Assembly: GCF_029962835.1 (NCBI RefSeq) | Contig: NC_080573.1 | Location: 34,031,001-34,095,000 of the forward strand | DNA from: Magnolia sinica | Lineage: Eukaryota; Streptophyta; Magnoliopsida; Magnoliales; Magnoliaceae | DNA length: 64,000 nucleotides | Direction: 5' to 3' | Shown here: positions 22,421 to 36,200 of the stretch, in pieces | Numbering within the stretch: the stretch's first letter is position 1 | Layout: every line of letters starts with the position of its first letter | Made by a program: the position numbers and the translations under genes | The notes under the pieces: generated by a model | Told to the model about the DNA's origin: nothing | Database searches by the model: none | Seen by the model: only the letters and a program-made list of their open reading frames with translations

Positions 22421-22928
22421 TCTTGAAGATCTCACCTTTTGCATTGTCCCAAGTTCCTATCCGTCCACCTAGTGGCTATAGAAAGGACTGCTAAAAGGGA
22501 AGGTGCTCCATCCAGCTGGATGTACAACTCGTGTCTTATGTATGCCTCTACATGTATCAACGCATGCAACATCCGAGTTATCCATTACAGGGTGCCCCGC
22601 TGAATGGATGCCCACGCTGATGTAGGACAAGGATCCACCAGTTTATATTGGTCAAAATACTGTTCCATAGGTCAAATCAAGTTGCCAGGTCAAAACCACA
22701 AAATTTTCGATTTAAATCTCTGGGCACTTTTTAGATCTTTTGACCTCCCAAAGGATGATAGAAATTACACATTTTTTATAAATATTTTTCTTATTTAATT
22801 ATGACTCTCTTATTTATGATTATAAAGTTTGTTTAAGATATGTTAAACTCATTTTTTAATCAATTATCATCTATCGATTAAAATTTCTTAAAAAATTTAT
22901 TTCTTACCATGAATTTGAGATTTTCTAT
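22421..22928. other. Unassigned A/T-rich spacer
   Basis: No gene or repeat is recognised between the MITE remnant and the 3' flank of the alpha-glucosidase gene. Confidence 0.4.
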
Positions 22929-23420
22929 TATGGAATCAAGAGCACTTTACAAATTCAAGGTACTTATCCATAGGAAGACGGTAATTAACCTCGTCATGTT
23001 CACCCATGCGCCACCGGCCCATAAATTAGGCCGGTTTACTCATTTGATAGGTCTCCCTCACCATCCATTTCGTCACGGAGGCGCACCCCAATGGCCGGCT
23101 TGGCCTATTTTCTAGGCTCCATTTATTGTGGCCCACCGGATGATGGATGGTTCAAATATCCTACACATTACTAATGATATAACAGTCCATGATGAAATGG
23201 ACTTAATATAGATTCTAATCACAACCATGTGCTCAAGAAATCAATCTATCCTCCTCGTTGAAAATCTCAAATAAGATTTCCATATGGACGGTCGATCAAT
23301 TACCCACAAGGTAAATACATCTCTGTGATCACCTACAGCAGAACGCCACCACTCCAGCAACTAGGAAGTTATCTCACTGTCTATACATATGGTTGCATTA
23401 ATCTCTCTTCAAAAATTCTA

Positions 23421-24290
23421 TCATTGTAACTTCAATTCGAACTCCTCTCCGACAGGCAACAACAATCCGGTGATCTCCACCACTGCAAATCTCCCATTCT
23501 GGTCGCAAATCGCTCTTACTGTCGAATTTGGACTTGAGATCGGACCGGTTGAAACTCTCACCAACGCTCCCAGTCTCTCATTCAATCCAAGAAGAACCAC
23601 CTTCGATATGTTCCACATCCGATCTATTGCGAACCGCTTGTTTACCACCATCGATCTGACCTTCACAGCATCCCTTTCAACCTCAGCTTTAAACCTCACC
23701 AGGCTCCACTTCCCACCTTCCCCTCCCATCTCCAACTCCTCCCCATCATCCAAAAACACTTCCCCAGCAGCGGTCCCACTCTCATCAAGTGCCACCAATA
23801 GCTTGAACTGGTTCTGGCGGGCCGCCTTAGTCGTCATCGCTTCTCCTTGGATGGCCACGACATTCCCTCCATGCACATGCACGTTTATACTATCCGGTGG
23901 GGCGTCGAGGGTGACGTACTCACCGGAAGTTACACTCACCCACTGAGAGTAATTGAAGAGGTTGAACCAATTCCCGGCCGGGAAGTAGGCATTGACTGAG
24001 ACTGCTCCTGGCGTGAGGACCGGCGACACCATCAGGCCTTTCCCGAGCAGGAACTGGGTGCTGATACCGTATGTCTGGACGTCTTCAGGGAATGAGAAGA
24101 ACAAGGGCCTTGCGATGGGGGTCCCACTGATGTGGGCCTCGTACATTAGTGTGTAGAAGTGTGGGAGGAGCTGGTACCGTAGCCCGAGCGCCTTTCTGGC
24201 GGAAGCAGCGACCGAGTCCCATTGATAAAGCTCTTGCCGGACTGTTTGCTTGTCCGAGTGGTCCCTTGCGAAGGGATAAAACGCACCCAA
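23421..24290 (-). CDS. Alpha-glucosidase exon 5: end of barrel and C-terminal domains
   Basis: The acceptor GTGCAG leads into [15 protein letters not shown]. The exon runs through [11 protein letters not shown] and a beta-rich C-terminal region to FELKLQ and TGA (residues 607-895). The last ~112 codons and the 3' flank are duplicated at 14,171-15,003. Confidence 0.94.
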   Translation of the reverse strand: MGAFYPFARDHSDKQTVRQELYQWDSVAASARKALGLRYQLLPHFYTLMYEAHISGTPIARPLFFSFPEDVQTYGISTQFLLGKGLMVSPVLTPGAVSVNAYFPAGNWFNLFNYSQWVSVTSGEYVTLDAPPDSINVHVHGGNVVAIQGEAMTTKAARQNQFKLLVALDESGTAAGEVFLDDGEELEMGGEGGKWSLVRFKAEVERDAVKVRSMVVNKRFAIDRMWNISKVVLLGLNERLGALVRVSTGPISSPNSTVRAICDQNGRFAVVEITGLLLPVGEEFELKLQ

Positions 24291-27200
24291 CTGCACAGCA
24301 GCGACAGACAATGCTGTTAATTGTTTCTGGGAAGTGTTTTAATCATCGAGTCGAATAGGAACTTTGACTTGAGTGTTACTCAGTTCCGATCAGACTCGGT
24401 AATTGGGTAACTCAACTCGAACCTTGGTGAAGTCAACTCAACTCGATGATATTTCAAGCTGAGAAACTGGAAAACAGGTTCTTAGGTCTTACATTGTTGA
24501 GATGGAAACTCAGTGAGGCAACTCACTGACTTGATCGACACTAAAAATTCTCTTAGTTAACCATTCCTGTTTAATTCTCAATTACCAGATCAAGGGAAGA
24601 CCTGGTCGAGTCTACCAATCCAGCTCGACATCAGTTCCAGTCGAGTTTTTGGGTTTTTGGAACACATGGTGGCCCACCAGAGCTACGGTGCGGATTTCCA
24701 TCGAAAGCCTTCCGCAGGAAGTTCCTAACCAAAGATGCTGGGTGGGGCCCACTGCAATGTATGTGAGAAATTCATTCCGTCCATCCGTTTTGCGAGCTCA
24801 TTTTAGGACGTGAGACAAAAAATGAGATGGGCAGAAAAACTCAAGTGGGTCACACGAGAGGGAAAATTGGGGTTGAAACCATCCTGGGCTCCACGTTGAT
24901 GTTTATATGCTATCCAAACCGTTTATAAGGTCATTAAAAATGGGATGAAGTGAAAAAAATCAAAACTATAGCCTGATACAGAACTTTTATGTCCATAAGA
25001 ATGCTTCAACGGCTCTCACTGAATGCCCACTATTTCTTCTCGTGTTGCCCGCTTGAGTGTTGGATACATCTATTTTTTGGTCAAACGTCCTAAAATGATC
25101 TCTCAAAACGGACGGACGGGGTGGATGTAACAAAAACATATCCGTGGGACCCACCTAGCATCCTTGCGCAGGAACTTCAATCCGCGACCCGGATTGATAG
25201 ATCTGCGTGTATGCAGATCCAATTGTTCATCGTTCGATTTCTTTCTTCTTCTTCGTCTTTTTTTTTTTTTTTTTGAAATAGAAAACAAGAAAAATACGGG
25301 TACCTGAATCCACCGCCGGCAGAGCTCCTCAGTAGTGTTTCCACCAAACCCACAAATGTCAGCCCCAACCATCGGAATCCCGAACAGCCCAGAGTTCAAT
25401 ATAGATGGAATTGAGTATGCGAGGTCATCCCACGTGGCGGCATTGTCACCCGTCCAATGGGCCGCGTACTTGCCAGACCCCACGAAAGTCGATCTCGTGA
25501 GTACAAATGGTCTCTTCCTAGTGACCTTGATCAATGCCTTGTTCGTTGCTTTGGATTCCAAGAACCCGTAGAGGTTGTGGGCATTGTATTCAGTTACATT
25601 GCCGTAGTGAAGGGACGATGCAGCGACTGTTTTTTCATTGATGGGTCGTCGGGTCCCAGAATTGTTGATATCGTAAGGTGGGTCGTCGAGTGTAGAGTTG
25701 GGGGATGGAAGGGAGGAGTCGAAATTTGAGATTTCATTCATATCTATCCAAAGGCCGTCGAATGGGATGACCTGGTGGAATATCGCGATCTCACGACCCC
25801 AAAAGTCCGCTGCCGCAGGGTTTAGGAAATCGGGGAAGTATGTGGGTCCCGGCCAGACTTTGCCGAGGTAAGGTTTGCCGTTACGTTTTATGAAGATGTC
25901 GGCTTTCATGCCGCGGATATACGTATCGTATGTATCGTTCACATTGATGCCTGCAGCAGTGGAGCAGTTGAGTCATACAGCCACCAGCCTGAGTTGACTC
26001 AGATGACCCGAGTGGAAACGGATCGGCTACTCACCCTCCCACTAGCCAATGGCTATGGTCGGTGCTCTGTGGGCCCCACAATGATGTTTTTGTTTCATCC
26101 ATGCTGTCCACCCATTCTTTCATATCATTTTATGCTATGAGATCAAAAATGAACTTTATTTAAATCTCAAGTGGACCGCACAGTGTTGATTGAAACACCC
26201 ACCATTAAAAACTTCTTAGGGGCCACAAAAGTTTTGGATCAAGCTGATATATATTTTTTCCAATCATCCAAGTCTATATGACCCAGTCAACAGGTTAGAT
26301 GTCAAATAACCATTACAGTGGGCCCTAGTATGTTTTTAATGGTGGACGTTCAATCACAACTGTTTTCCCATAGTGTGGTCCAAATGAGATTTTTATCTAC
26401 TCATTTTTTGTATCAGTTCGTAAAATTATCTTTCAAAATGGATGGACGGCGTGGATAAAATACATACATCATGGTGGGGTCCACATAGCACCGACCACTA
26501 GCCACCTGGCTGGTGGCAGCGTAACGAGCTAAACCGCGTCCGACGTGAGTCTGGTTTCATTTTGTATATGTATTTTTCTGAATCCTACTGGCCATAGGTG
26601 GCATTGTTCAAAGATGAAGATGGACCCAACCATGGGATGAAATCGGCGGGTCCAGTCTTTAGGTGGATCACCCTGGACAGTCGATCGGCATATTGTAACC
26701 GTCCATTTTTCCTAAACGTGCACCCCACCTAATGACTCGACCGGCCTTACTTTGGACAAATGCACATATATTGTGGACCCCACAAGGCTACACGGCCTCA
26801 ATTCTATGCACGAGCCGTGTTGGATCCTCTGGGTTGAGTAGGATTTGGATCTGCCATCGTATTTCTTCTGTTCTTTAATATGCTAAAATATTGAAAATTC
26901 AGCTGACTCAGTGAGTCAACCCATCGAGTCGAGCTTATTTCAGTTCATTACCGGGATCTAAGATGGGGACGTATTTCTGGCCGTTACAGTGAAGCCGATC
27001 GAGGAATATCTTCATCCGGTCCACAGGAAAGTTGATGGGATCGAGCGTGAAATCTTTGTATCCGTCCATGTAATCGATATCTGTCCACATGACTTCCAAA
27101 GGGATCCTGGCCTTTGCATATCCGGCCACCACGCCTTCGAGAACAGACACGTTCTTATATCCGTATCTACACTGGTGAAAACCTACGCATGTGTAGATGC

Positions 27201-30200
27201 ATGGATATATACATAAATACACACTACACTTCTGAAAAAAAGAAAATGAGGCCCGAGGAAGGGACATCGTGATCGCACGTGTCCATGATCCAAGCCGTTC
27301 ATAAGATCGTACCCACGTGTGGATGTCCTGGCCAAAAAAGTCATTACGGTCTGCCCATCAGGTGGGCCAAGCTATAAGAACTTGACCAACCATCGACATT
27401 CAACATAGGTGCGTGGGCCCACCAGATGAGTAAACCAGCCATATTTTTGAGGCAATGTATCGACACACTGGGCCCGCTTGATGAGTGGCTTGGATCGGAC
27501 TCGGACTTGGTAGTGACAACTCCAGTACTGAGATCTCAGTAATGGTCATGCTGTGGGCCCCACCATGATGAATGTTTTTTAATCCACTCCGTCCATACAT
27601 TTTACCAGCCCATTTTGGGACATCCCAAAAATTCCCAAGGCAAGTCTAAATCTCAGCTGGACTATATCCCACCAAATCAGTGGTGAGTGGACGCCCACCA
27701 TTACAAGCTTCCTAGGGACCACTGTAATGTTGGCTTGTCATCCACCCTGTTGATTAGGTCACAGAAACATGGATGAAGGGAAAACACAAATATGAGCTTG
27801 ATCCAAAACTTTTGTAGCCGGGAAGAAGCTTTTAATGATGGGCGTTCAATCATTACTGTTTCCTGTGGTGTGGTCCACCTGAGATTTGGATCTGCCTCAT
27901 CTTAGGTTCATTCCAGGCTGTGAAAATGGATGGACGGCATGGAGAAAATACATACATCATGGTGGGTCCACAGAGCTTTTCCAGCACCGACCAGTAGTAA
28001 GGTTGGGTCGCTACCGAATCCGAATCCGCTTGGATTGGATGCATACTGACGGGTTGAGTAGCGAGACCCCCGCTACTGAAGTGACGTCACCAAGTTTTGT
28101 GGGCCCCACTATGATGTATTTTTTGTATCCACACCGTCCATCCATTTGGAGAGATCATTTTAAGGCAACAGGCAAAGAATGAGTCAAATCCAAAGCTCCA
28201 GTGAACCACAAAAAGTGGGTCCCACGGAACTTGGTGTCCCGCTACTCAACCTGTGAGTAGCTAATCCGCGTCCGCTTGATCCGTCGGACTATTACTGGTG
28301 TGCTGGCACGTGTGGGAAGTGAGTCTTTGAATTTGGACAGTCTCATTCCCCCTCGCATGAAACGGTTGCGATTGCTTACCAAAGGACCAGTACGGCATTG
28401 GAGTAGGCCGTCCGATGAGGTCCGTATATTGCTTCATGACAGATTCTGGCGATGGCCCGCTAAAGAAATAGAAATCCAGGACACCTCCGATCACCTTGTA
28501 CGTGATGTGTGACCCACCATATACAACATCCATACCGTTGCTGTTCAGCAACAGGACGCCATGCGTCATCCCCGCCGTTGATTTTGCATCAGACGACGGA
28601 GATCTGATGTCCATGTAAAATGGGTGGGACCCATATAGGTTGAGGTCAAGATAAGCGGCGAAGGTGTCTGAATTCCACATCGTTAAGGTCTGATTGTGGG
28701 CCAGTCGGAATGTCTTCTTTGTGTGCTCTCCCAGGCCATAGAGGCTGGCCCGGTCCGCCGGCAGTGCCGACGTTATTTGTATGTACTGGTCTTTGAAAAT
28801 GAGGCAGGTGTCAGAATCTGAATTCTCCGGCGAGGTGTCGAAGAGGACGTCGCCGGTAGATCTGCGAGACACGGAGAAACCGAATGGAGAGCTGGCGACG
28901 AGTGTGAGGATCAGATCGGAATCCGGTTGTGAAAAGCTGTTTTCCGGCGAGTTTTGGTGGTATTCAGGTAGATACTGGAGGTTTTCCGGCATGGATCGAC
29001 GGGGGAGGCTGGTTTGACGGGGGATGATGTCTTGTGGTACTTCCCATCTTTGGTGGTCTGCATCGGTTATCCGCACTCTCAACCGTTCATTCGTTTCAAA
29101 GCTGGGAGATAAGGGAAAACCTCTATCTGGTTAGTTTTTAATTGGTGGACCCCAGTCCTAACTTCTCTTCCATCCAAATAGGCTGGCCATGATCATATCA
29201 GGTCACTTAACCAAGACCCAACACATGGGTCCGAAGTTCAAATCCAAGCCTGCTTATTGTTGGATGTGGCCCAGAAACCTAAAGGTGGGCCCAGCAACGT
29301 GTAAGGTGGGACCCACCATGAAGATCACGTAGCAGAAGGATCGGGCCGATCAGTTCATGTGGTGGGCCACATGTTTACTTCAACAATGAGCGTGGAAAAT
29401 GAGATTCACAAAGCTGAAATTGCAGGCACATATAATGGATGGTTGGGCACGGATTGCAATCCTGGGCCGTTTAGTTAATGGGAACATTAGCTAAAACCCC
29501 GGATCCGGTGATGTGGGTGGGACCCTAACTGTGGGTCCTGCCTTGATGTATGCGTTGGATATCTAGTCTGTCCATCCATTATGGTCCCAAAAATGAAATA
29601 GATACAGATCTAAGGTGGACCACACCACAGGAAGCAGTGGTGAGTGATTATTAGAAACTTTTTGTGGGCCATAAAAATTATGGATCGAGATGATATTTAT
29701 GTTTTCCCTCCATCCAAGTATCTGCAACCTCATCAAAAGGTTGGATGGTAAATAAACATTATGGTGGAAAAATGGATGGACAATTCAATAACTACTGTTT
29801 CCTATGGTGCGGTTCACTTGAGATTTTTTATCTACGTCATTTTTTGGACCATGCCCCAAAATGAGTTGGAAAAATGGATGGACAATGTGGATATACAAAA
29901 CATATTTAAACGTGGGCCCGATGGTCAGGGATTGGTAGACACAGCTGGATTCGGGGTCATAGCTATGTCACATGGGCGAGGATTGCATGTGGCCGTGGGC
30001 ACAGAGATATTCTTGTAACCAGGGTTGTGTGGGGCCCACAGATATTTTTGTGATAAATCCACTTTGTCCATCTGTTTGTAAAGACCACAATAGGGCAGGA
30101 TTATAAAAATCAGGTAGATTCAAAACTCAAGTAAGCTACCATAAACGAAACAGTGGGAAAGGAAAAGTCCACCTTTGAAACCTCCTTGGAACTGACTATG

Positions 30201-33200
30201 ATGTCCATAAGGCATCTAAATTGTTCATATGATTATTACCACTCGGATAAAATATAAGAACAAATATCATCCTGGTACATAACTTTTATCACTCTAGGCG
30301 TTCAATCCCCATTGTTTCATGTCGGGATATGGAGTTTGAAAAACTAGTTAGACAAAAATAAATTTAAATTGAAAATAAGAGAAAACTTCTCGGTTTATAG
30401 AAGTTAAGGCTTGACATGAGTTACTCGGCTTGAAATCGGATTTACTTCCTTGAACAAGTCCCAAGTGCAACAGATTTCCAGAGCAATCGACCTCCAGGAT
30501 ACAACAACTATGACCCGGTCCCAGCGGTGCACTCACTGTACATAGGCTTGAACTACTTATAGTCTTAAACTGAATTAGAAAATACTTAAACAGAATTTTT
30601 TAAGAGAAAATCTAATTTTCTAATACATCTTAAAACTAAAAAGTAGAAGTCTATTTATAGACATTGAGAAAACACCTTAAGAGTGTAGAGACACCCTTTC
30701 AAAAAGGGTTGTGACTATTGAGTTTAAACTTAATTAGTGTGACCATTAAGCTTAAGAAGATACAACCTTTCAAAACAAAAAATATGAAAGGGTGCAATCC
30801 TTCGAACTCGTTGAAAAGGCACATCTATATGGCACGTACACACCTATGGCCATGACCCGTCCCAACGGATATTTTGAAACACCAATTTGATTTAAAATAT
30901 TTTTAAATACAACAATCCCCTACATGTTTCAAATTTTATGACATTTCGGGTTATGATAGAAGAGTTGTGCAATGGTGCCAGTGTCACTATAAACTTGAAT
31001 CGAAATTAGAGTAAGCAAGATAGGTTTATAGGAATCAAGTGACACTATAGTCATGAACCTGATTCCTTTTGATGTAAATCGTAAGTACATGCCACACACA
31101 CAACTTTTTCACTACAAGTGATTCTACGATTCAGTATGTTTTGGCTATGCACTATTACCTGAATTTCATGAATGCTCTAGAGAATTCACCTAGATTCTCA
31201 TAGGGAGTGGCCTTTACCTCCACACCCATATAGGTGAATTCCATCAAGTGTATACAGCAATTGGGTACACTACCAAATATATGGCTATAGATTTATTAAG
31301 AGTTCAAAAACTCATCCTTCTTCATTGTTGTTCGCACTGCTACACTATAGAAGAGGCTCATTTATATCAGTACAATCGTCTACCTCGTGTCTTGTTGTTT
31401 ACCCATTAAACCTATCTTATATGATCTCTATTTGTATAGGTTGGGTTGCCAATACTTGTACCTCATATATTAGGCTCAGCCCTATTCCCTTCGATGTATC
31501 ATTGACTAATCTTTTAGATAGTCATTTGGTAAGAAGATTTATGACTCATAAGCCTTTTACCTCCACCCGTTATTGATCCGTCAGACTTTCGCCTATTACA
31601 GAAAATTAACCATTGTTACCTTCTATAGAAGTTAGGCCATGTCTTACTCCCAATGTGGTTGATCATCCTTTCAGACTAGCTAGGGATCATTACCTTGATA
31701 AGTTATTGCTTTACCAACTAATTACACAGAAACAAGCCTTTGGTTAGGCAGATTCCTCCTTTTGCTCTATAAGCAAGTCTTCGGCAGTCAATTGCATTCT
31801 CTTTAACTATTCATATCTCAAGTCAACGCATACCAAACTCTTTTCTAATTTCATAGAGTTAACAATTACGACTCTATCTTATAATAGATATTGAGCATCA
31901 CTTTTATTATAATAGTTTTCGTATTACTAGCTCTGAATACAACCAACTTTCTTAGCTCCGAATGTACTCTTAGCATTCAACCAACTTCATTAGCCCACCA
32001 TTCAGCCAACTGATAGTAAAGTCAAGCAAACTTATTGTATTTACAGTATAAGGAATGTAGCATATAACAACTAAAATACAGTATAACCTTTGTGTAATCA
32101 TATTGTAACATTATCATGTTATTACATGTTCCCTGACACATGAAAAGTTGGCCAGTTTATCAATTAATGATTATAATTCAATACAATTAATGAAATTTCG
32201 GTGGTTGACTATGAAAAAAAGGTCCAAGATCCTAAATAGTTTTTTTTAATTTTTTTTAAAGATGATGAATTCATTAAAAAATGAAAGGAAACACGAGGAA
32301 ATTGACCTCTCAATCCATTATCAAGAAAATTGACCAATGATTTGTTCATTAAACATGACCCCCACATGCAAAAGTCTACTAATCATAAAAACTAAAATAT
32401 TATAACTACACTTACACCAAACTTGGCCTCCAATAATAGAGTTCAACTTGAAATTTCCATAGATCGAATAATCATTTATTAAATTTAGACCATTGATCAT
32501 TTTCTTTCTGACTATTCATTTGATAGCTACCAATTTGATCATTAAAACATGCAATCAGGTTAATTCCAGACACTTTGTCTCCAAGACCTACACGTCAACA
32601 TGAAACATGTGCATATTGATCCATAACATTCAACATATAGTTTTCTTAGTGCAAATCTTCAATTTTATGTCAACTCATTTATCAAATACATATTGACTAA
32701 ATTTGAATTCCATGCGTTAAGTGGTTTATACATTCCAGTGCACCCCCACAATTTCAGATTTAGTGTTGATAGATATATTTATGTCCCACCTGATAAACCT
32801 GTTAACTAAGAGTTAGGAAAAATCTTTCGTAGGAACTATTATATAAATTAACTGGATCTAACATGTCCTAGATCAAGACATGATTAGATGGAAATAATAT
32901 TTCCTCCACCCTTCTAAGTAGTGATGCCAAATATAAATATAACATATCTCATAAATTAGGCATGTGCACTCGTCACCATATCAACAACTTTATGTATAAG
33001 AGTAATAACATAAACTGTTTATAAAAAAACAACGATAAGTATGTCAGACAGTTAAGTGGTATGTGCTGATGGTTCGTCTATCATTGAACATAATATTCTA
33101 TTACATCACTTTCTATATAATAAAATGTAAGTTAGAATTATCATTAAATTAAGGCACATTCACTACTAGTTTACTCGAGAAACTCAAGCCACCATTTGCT

Positions 33201-36200
33201 TCATGGTAAGTGAAACTCCAGATAGGCAAGCATTCATATAATGTGAGTCATTAAGTACTTAACATTCAGAAAAGTAGCACACATGTAAGATTTAGACCTT
33301 CTATCTATTGAGTTTGCAAAAGGTAATATTCTAAAAATACACCAGCTCAATCATCCCACATGGGCCAATATAATATTTGTATGGATCTGTAACTTTAAAC
33401 TATTGTACATTCATCTTTAAGTGTATTTATGAGTTAATTTGATTTTTATCAGTGCATCTAAGTACTAACCTCCACAATTTAAAATCTTTATAAATAGGAC
33501 TTTTTCCACATATGTACAATTTTTGAGTGTATATATATCAAGAGTCATACATTGTTTTATGTTTCATGTTATAATGGGAAGAATATATTTTGTACATGTG
33601 ACACATGAATATAAGACTCGAACATATCAATTATCAACCCACATAGGATGGATCAAAGGCCAAGATACAACAATGATACAAAAGGAATAATATGCATTGT
33701 CTATAGATACGCAATGATAAGTGGGCCCATGGTTTGATAAACTTGGCAATTGATCTGATCGATCTAATCAAGTTTAAGGTAGCAAACCTAAATATTCCTT
33801 ATGCGCACTCATTATCATAAAGGTTAGCCACACCCATGATTGGTTCACCTTATAACTTAATTTTTAGGTTATTATGAATACAAAGGACTCATTAATGAAC
33901 TATTCATGCTATAAACATGTGTGGAGTGATGCCTTACTAAAGATTAACATCAATATAGTTATTCATTCTATGCACATCAATCACACAAAAGTCAACTCCT
34001 TAACATGCACCTGATCAAAATGACATGTTATATTTTATTCTACCACCAACATATAAAAGGCCCAATCTTTTCACGATCCAGGTCATGCACTCTTGTGTCA
34101 CCCACCATCAATGGCAGTTAAATATCTTCCAAAATCTCTCATCTGAATTTTTTAGATATAAAGTAGACAGTAAACCATTCACTTGTAGTTCATAAGTTGG
34201 ACATGTAAGATCGTCCAATGGAAAAAATATTTTGGTGATACAAATTATACATCATCCGACACATTAGCTAAATGGTCTTGATCACTAAAAGTTGGGCCCG
34301 AATTAGATTGTCTAAAGACATATAACATATAGAATTATAGATTGTATGTATATGAACTACGATGCTATACTAAAATAATAAAAGGTTGCTTAAGAGAACA
34401 AATCCATGATAGAATAAATCCACGAGTAGTTATGATAGATGATTCAAACTAACATAAAAAAAAATAAAAATAAAAAATACCCCACAGCTATCCCTCATCT
34501 TCTTTGTGAAAATTTTTAAACAAAAATTCCACCACGAATATCCAAACAACAACACACATCTAGTTTATAGAAATCAACAAAACTCTTTCATAAAGATCTC
34601 TATTTTTTAAAAAATAATTTAAACAGTTATAACTACCTTCCTTCTCCACCTTTAAATAAAAATAATAATAAATAATAAATAAATAAAAATTGGAGTAGCA
34701 TCTAAAATCTTCGTCGGTGAGCATCTTTGAAATGATATAATATAAATCATTGATCCAAGTGCATATAACAAAGAAAGACATTTACAACATTGTGATCAAA
34801 TAGTTAGGATATAAGTTATTAAATGGTTTTCCATTGTTTTTTTTAATGAGATTGCCCAAGAAATCTCATTATTGGGACATTCAAGTTCTTCCAGATCTGA
34901 CAATTTTCTTCCCATGAATGTGGAGCATGTTGTCTATTTCTCTCTTAGCCATCAATATTTGTCAACAATTAGAATGACTGAGAACATCTATTCCTGGATA
35001 AGATCATGAATTCAGGGCATGATGCGGTGGTAGAGATGTTTTCATGATAGGGTTCACTAGATGGACAATCCTAATCAAGACACCCACTGGATGAGAGGGA
35101 AATAGAGATATGTGTAAAATAAAGAACAAAATCCTATTTTGACTTGCAGAAAGACATTTACACCATAGAAATAGGATTATGGTTGTATTATATGAATCAA
35201 TGGTTTGGCTTTATGTTCACAAACTAATTAAATAATCAGATTGATTTATCAATGTGATTTTTTTTAATGCATATATTGTTAATACACACATGTTAACTTC
35301 CACAGATACAATCCCACCTTTCCTTCTTAAAAAAAAAAAAAAATTTATTATTTTTATACCAAGTAAATACCAATTTTGTACCTACCATTTTTTATTTTAT
35401 TTTTTTAATTTATGGGCAGGATGAATTGCCCTATCCGTGAGATGCATGCCACGTTTTAAAGCATATGACTTGCCATAATTTGGTGTGTTACCTAATACTG
35501 ATCAATGCACTAGGAAAGTATAATATTATCATACTGTTAAAAATCTGTTGTATAAATGAGATCAGATCTCAACCAATCGTTTTTCTTTTTAAATAATAGG
35601 CCATTATGAAACTTGCAAGAGTCAATAGATGGCCCTATTCACATAACATGTGAACCGTTTCACACTAAACCTAAGTATGTGATGTGGAGATGAACGTGAT
35701 GAGGTTGATCACCATCTTCCTCAAGGATAACTACTTCGAATCCACGGAGCTTCTTTGGACTCCTCACAGAGACTTCTCGAATCCACGAGAAAAAGAAATA
35801 GAATTAATTTTAAAATATATGAAAGAAACTTCTTGAATGATTGATTGATGAAATAAATGAGCCTACAACCCTTTAAATATGGATACCAAGACTTGGAATA
35901 AGTTTAGGAATTAAACTATAACTAAAACTCCCTAAAATTCGTAACTTATTATAAATAGTAAATTTACATTTTATAGTAAGTGTCCTATGTGGCTTAACCA
36001 CGTTATTCTCATAATTTTTCTAAACACTTTTTATGTTAGACACAACTCCTAAAGCTCAACGGATGAAGAGTTATAATCAAATTAAAACTTAATAAAAATA
36101 GTAAAAATGGAAATAAACATGGAATTCAGCTGTCGATATAATGTAATCTCGCAAATTCGACGTGGGTAACCCTACATAGCCAGGTTGGTTGGCTAAAATA

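Noticed and set aside
23389..23946. 185-aa plus-strand ORF
   Set aside because: It is antisense to exon 5 of the alpha-glucosidase gene, which has clear family conservation on the minus strand.
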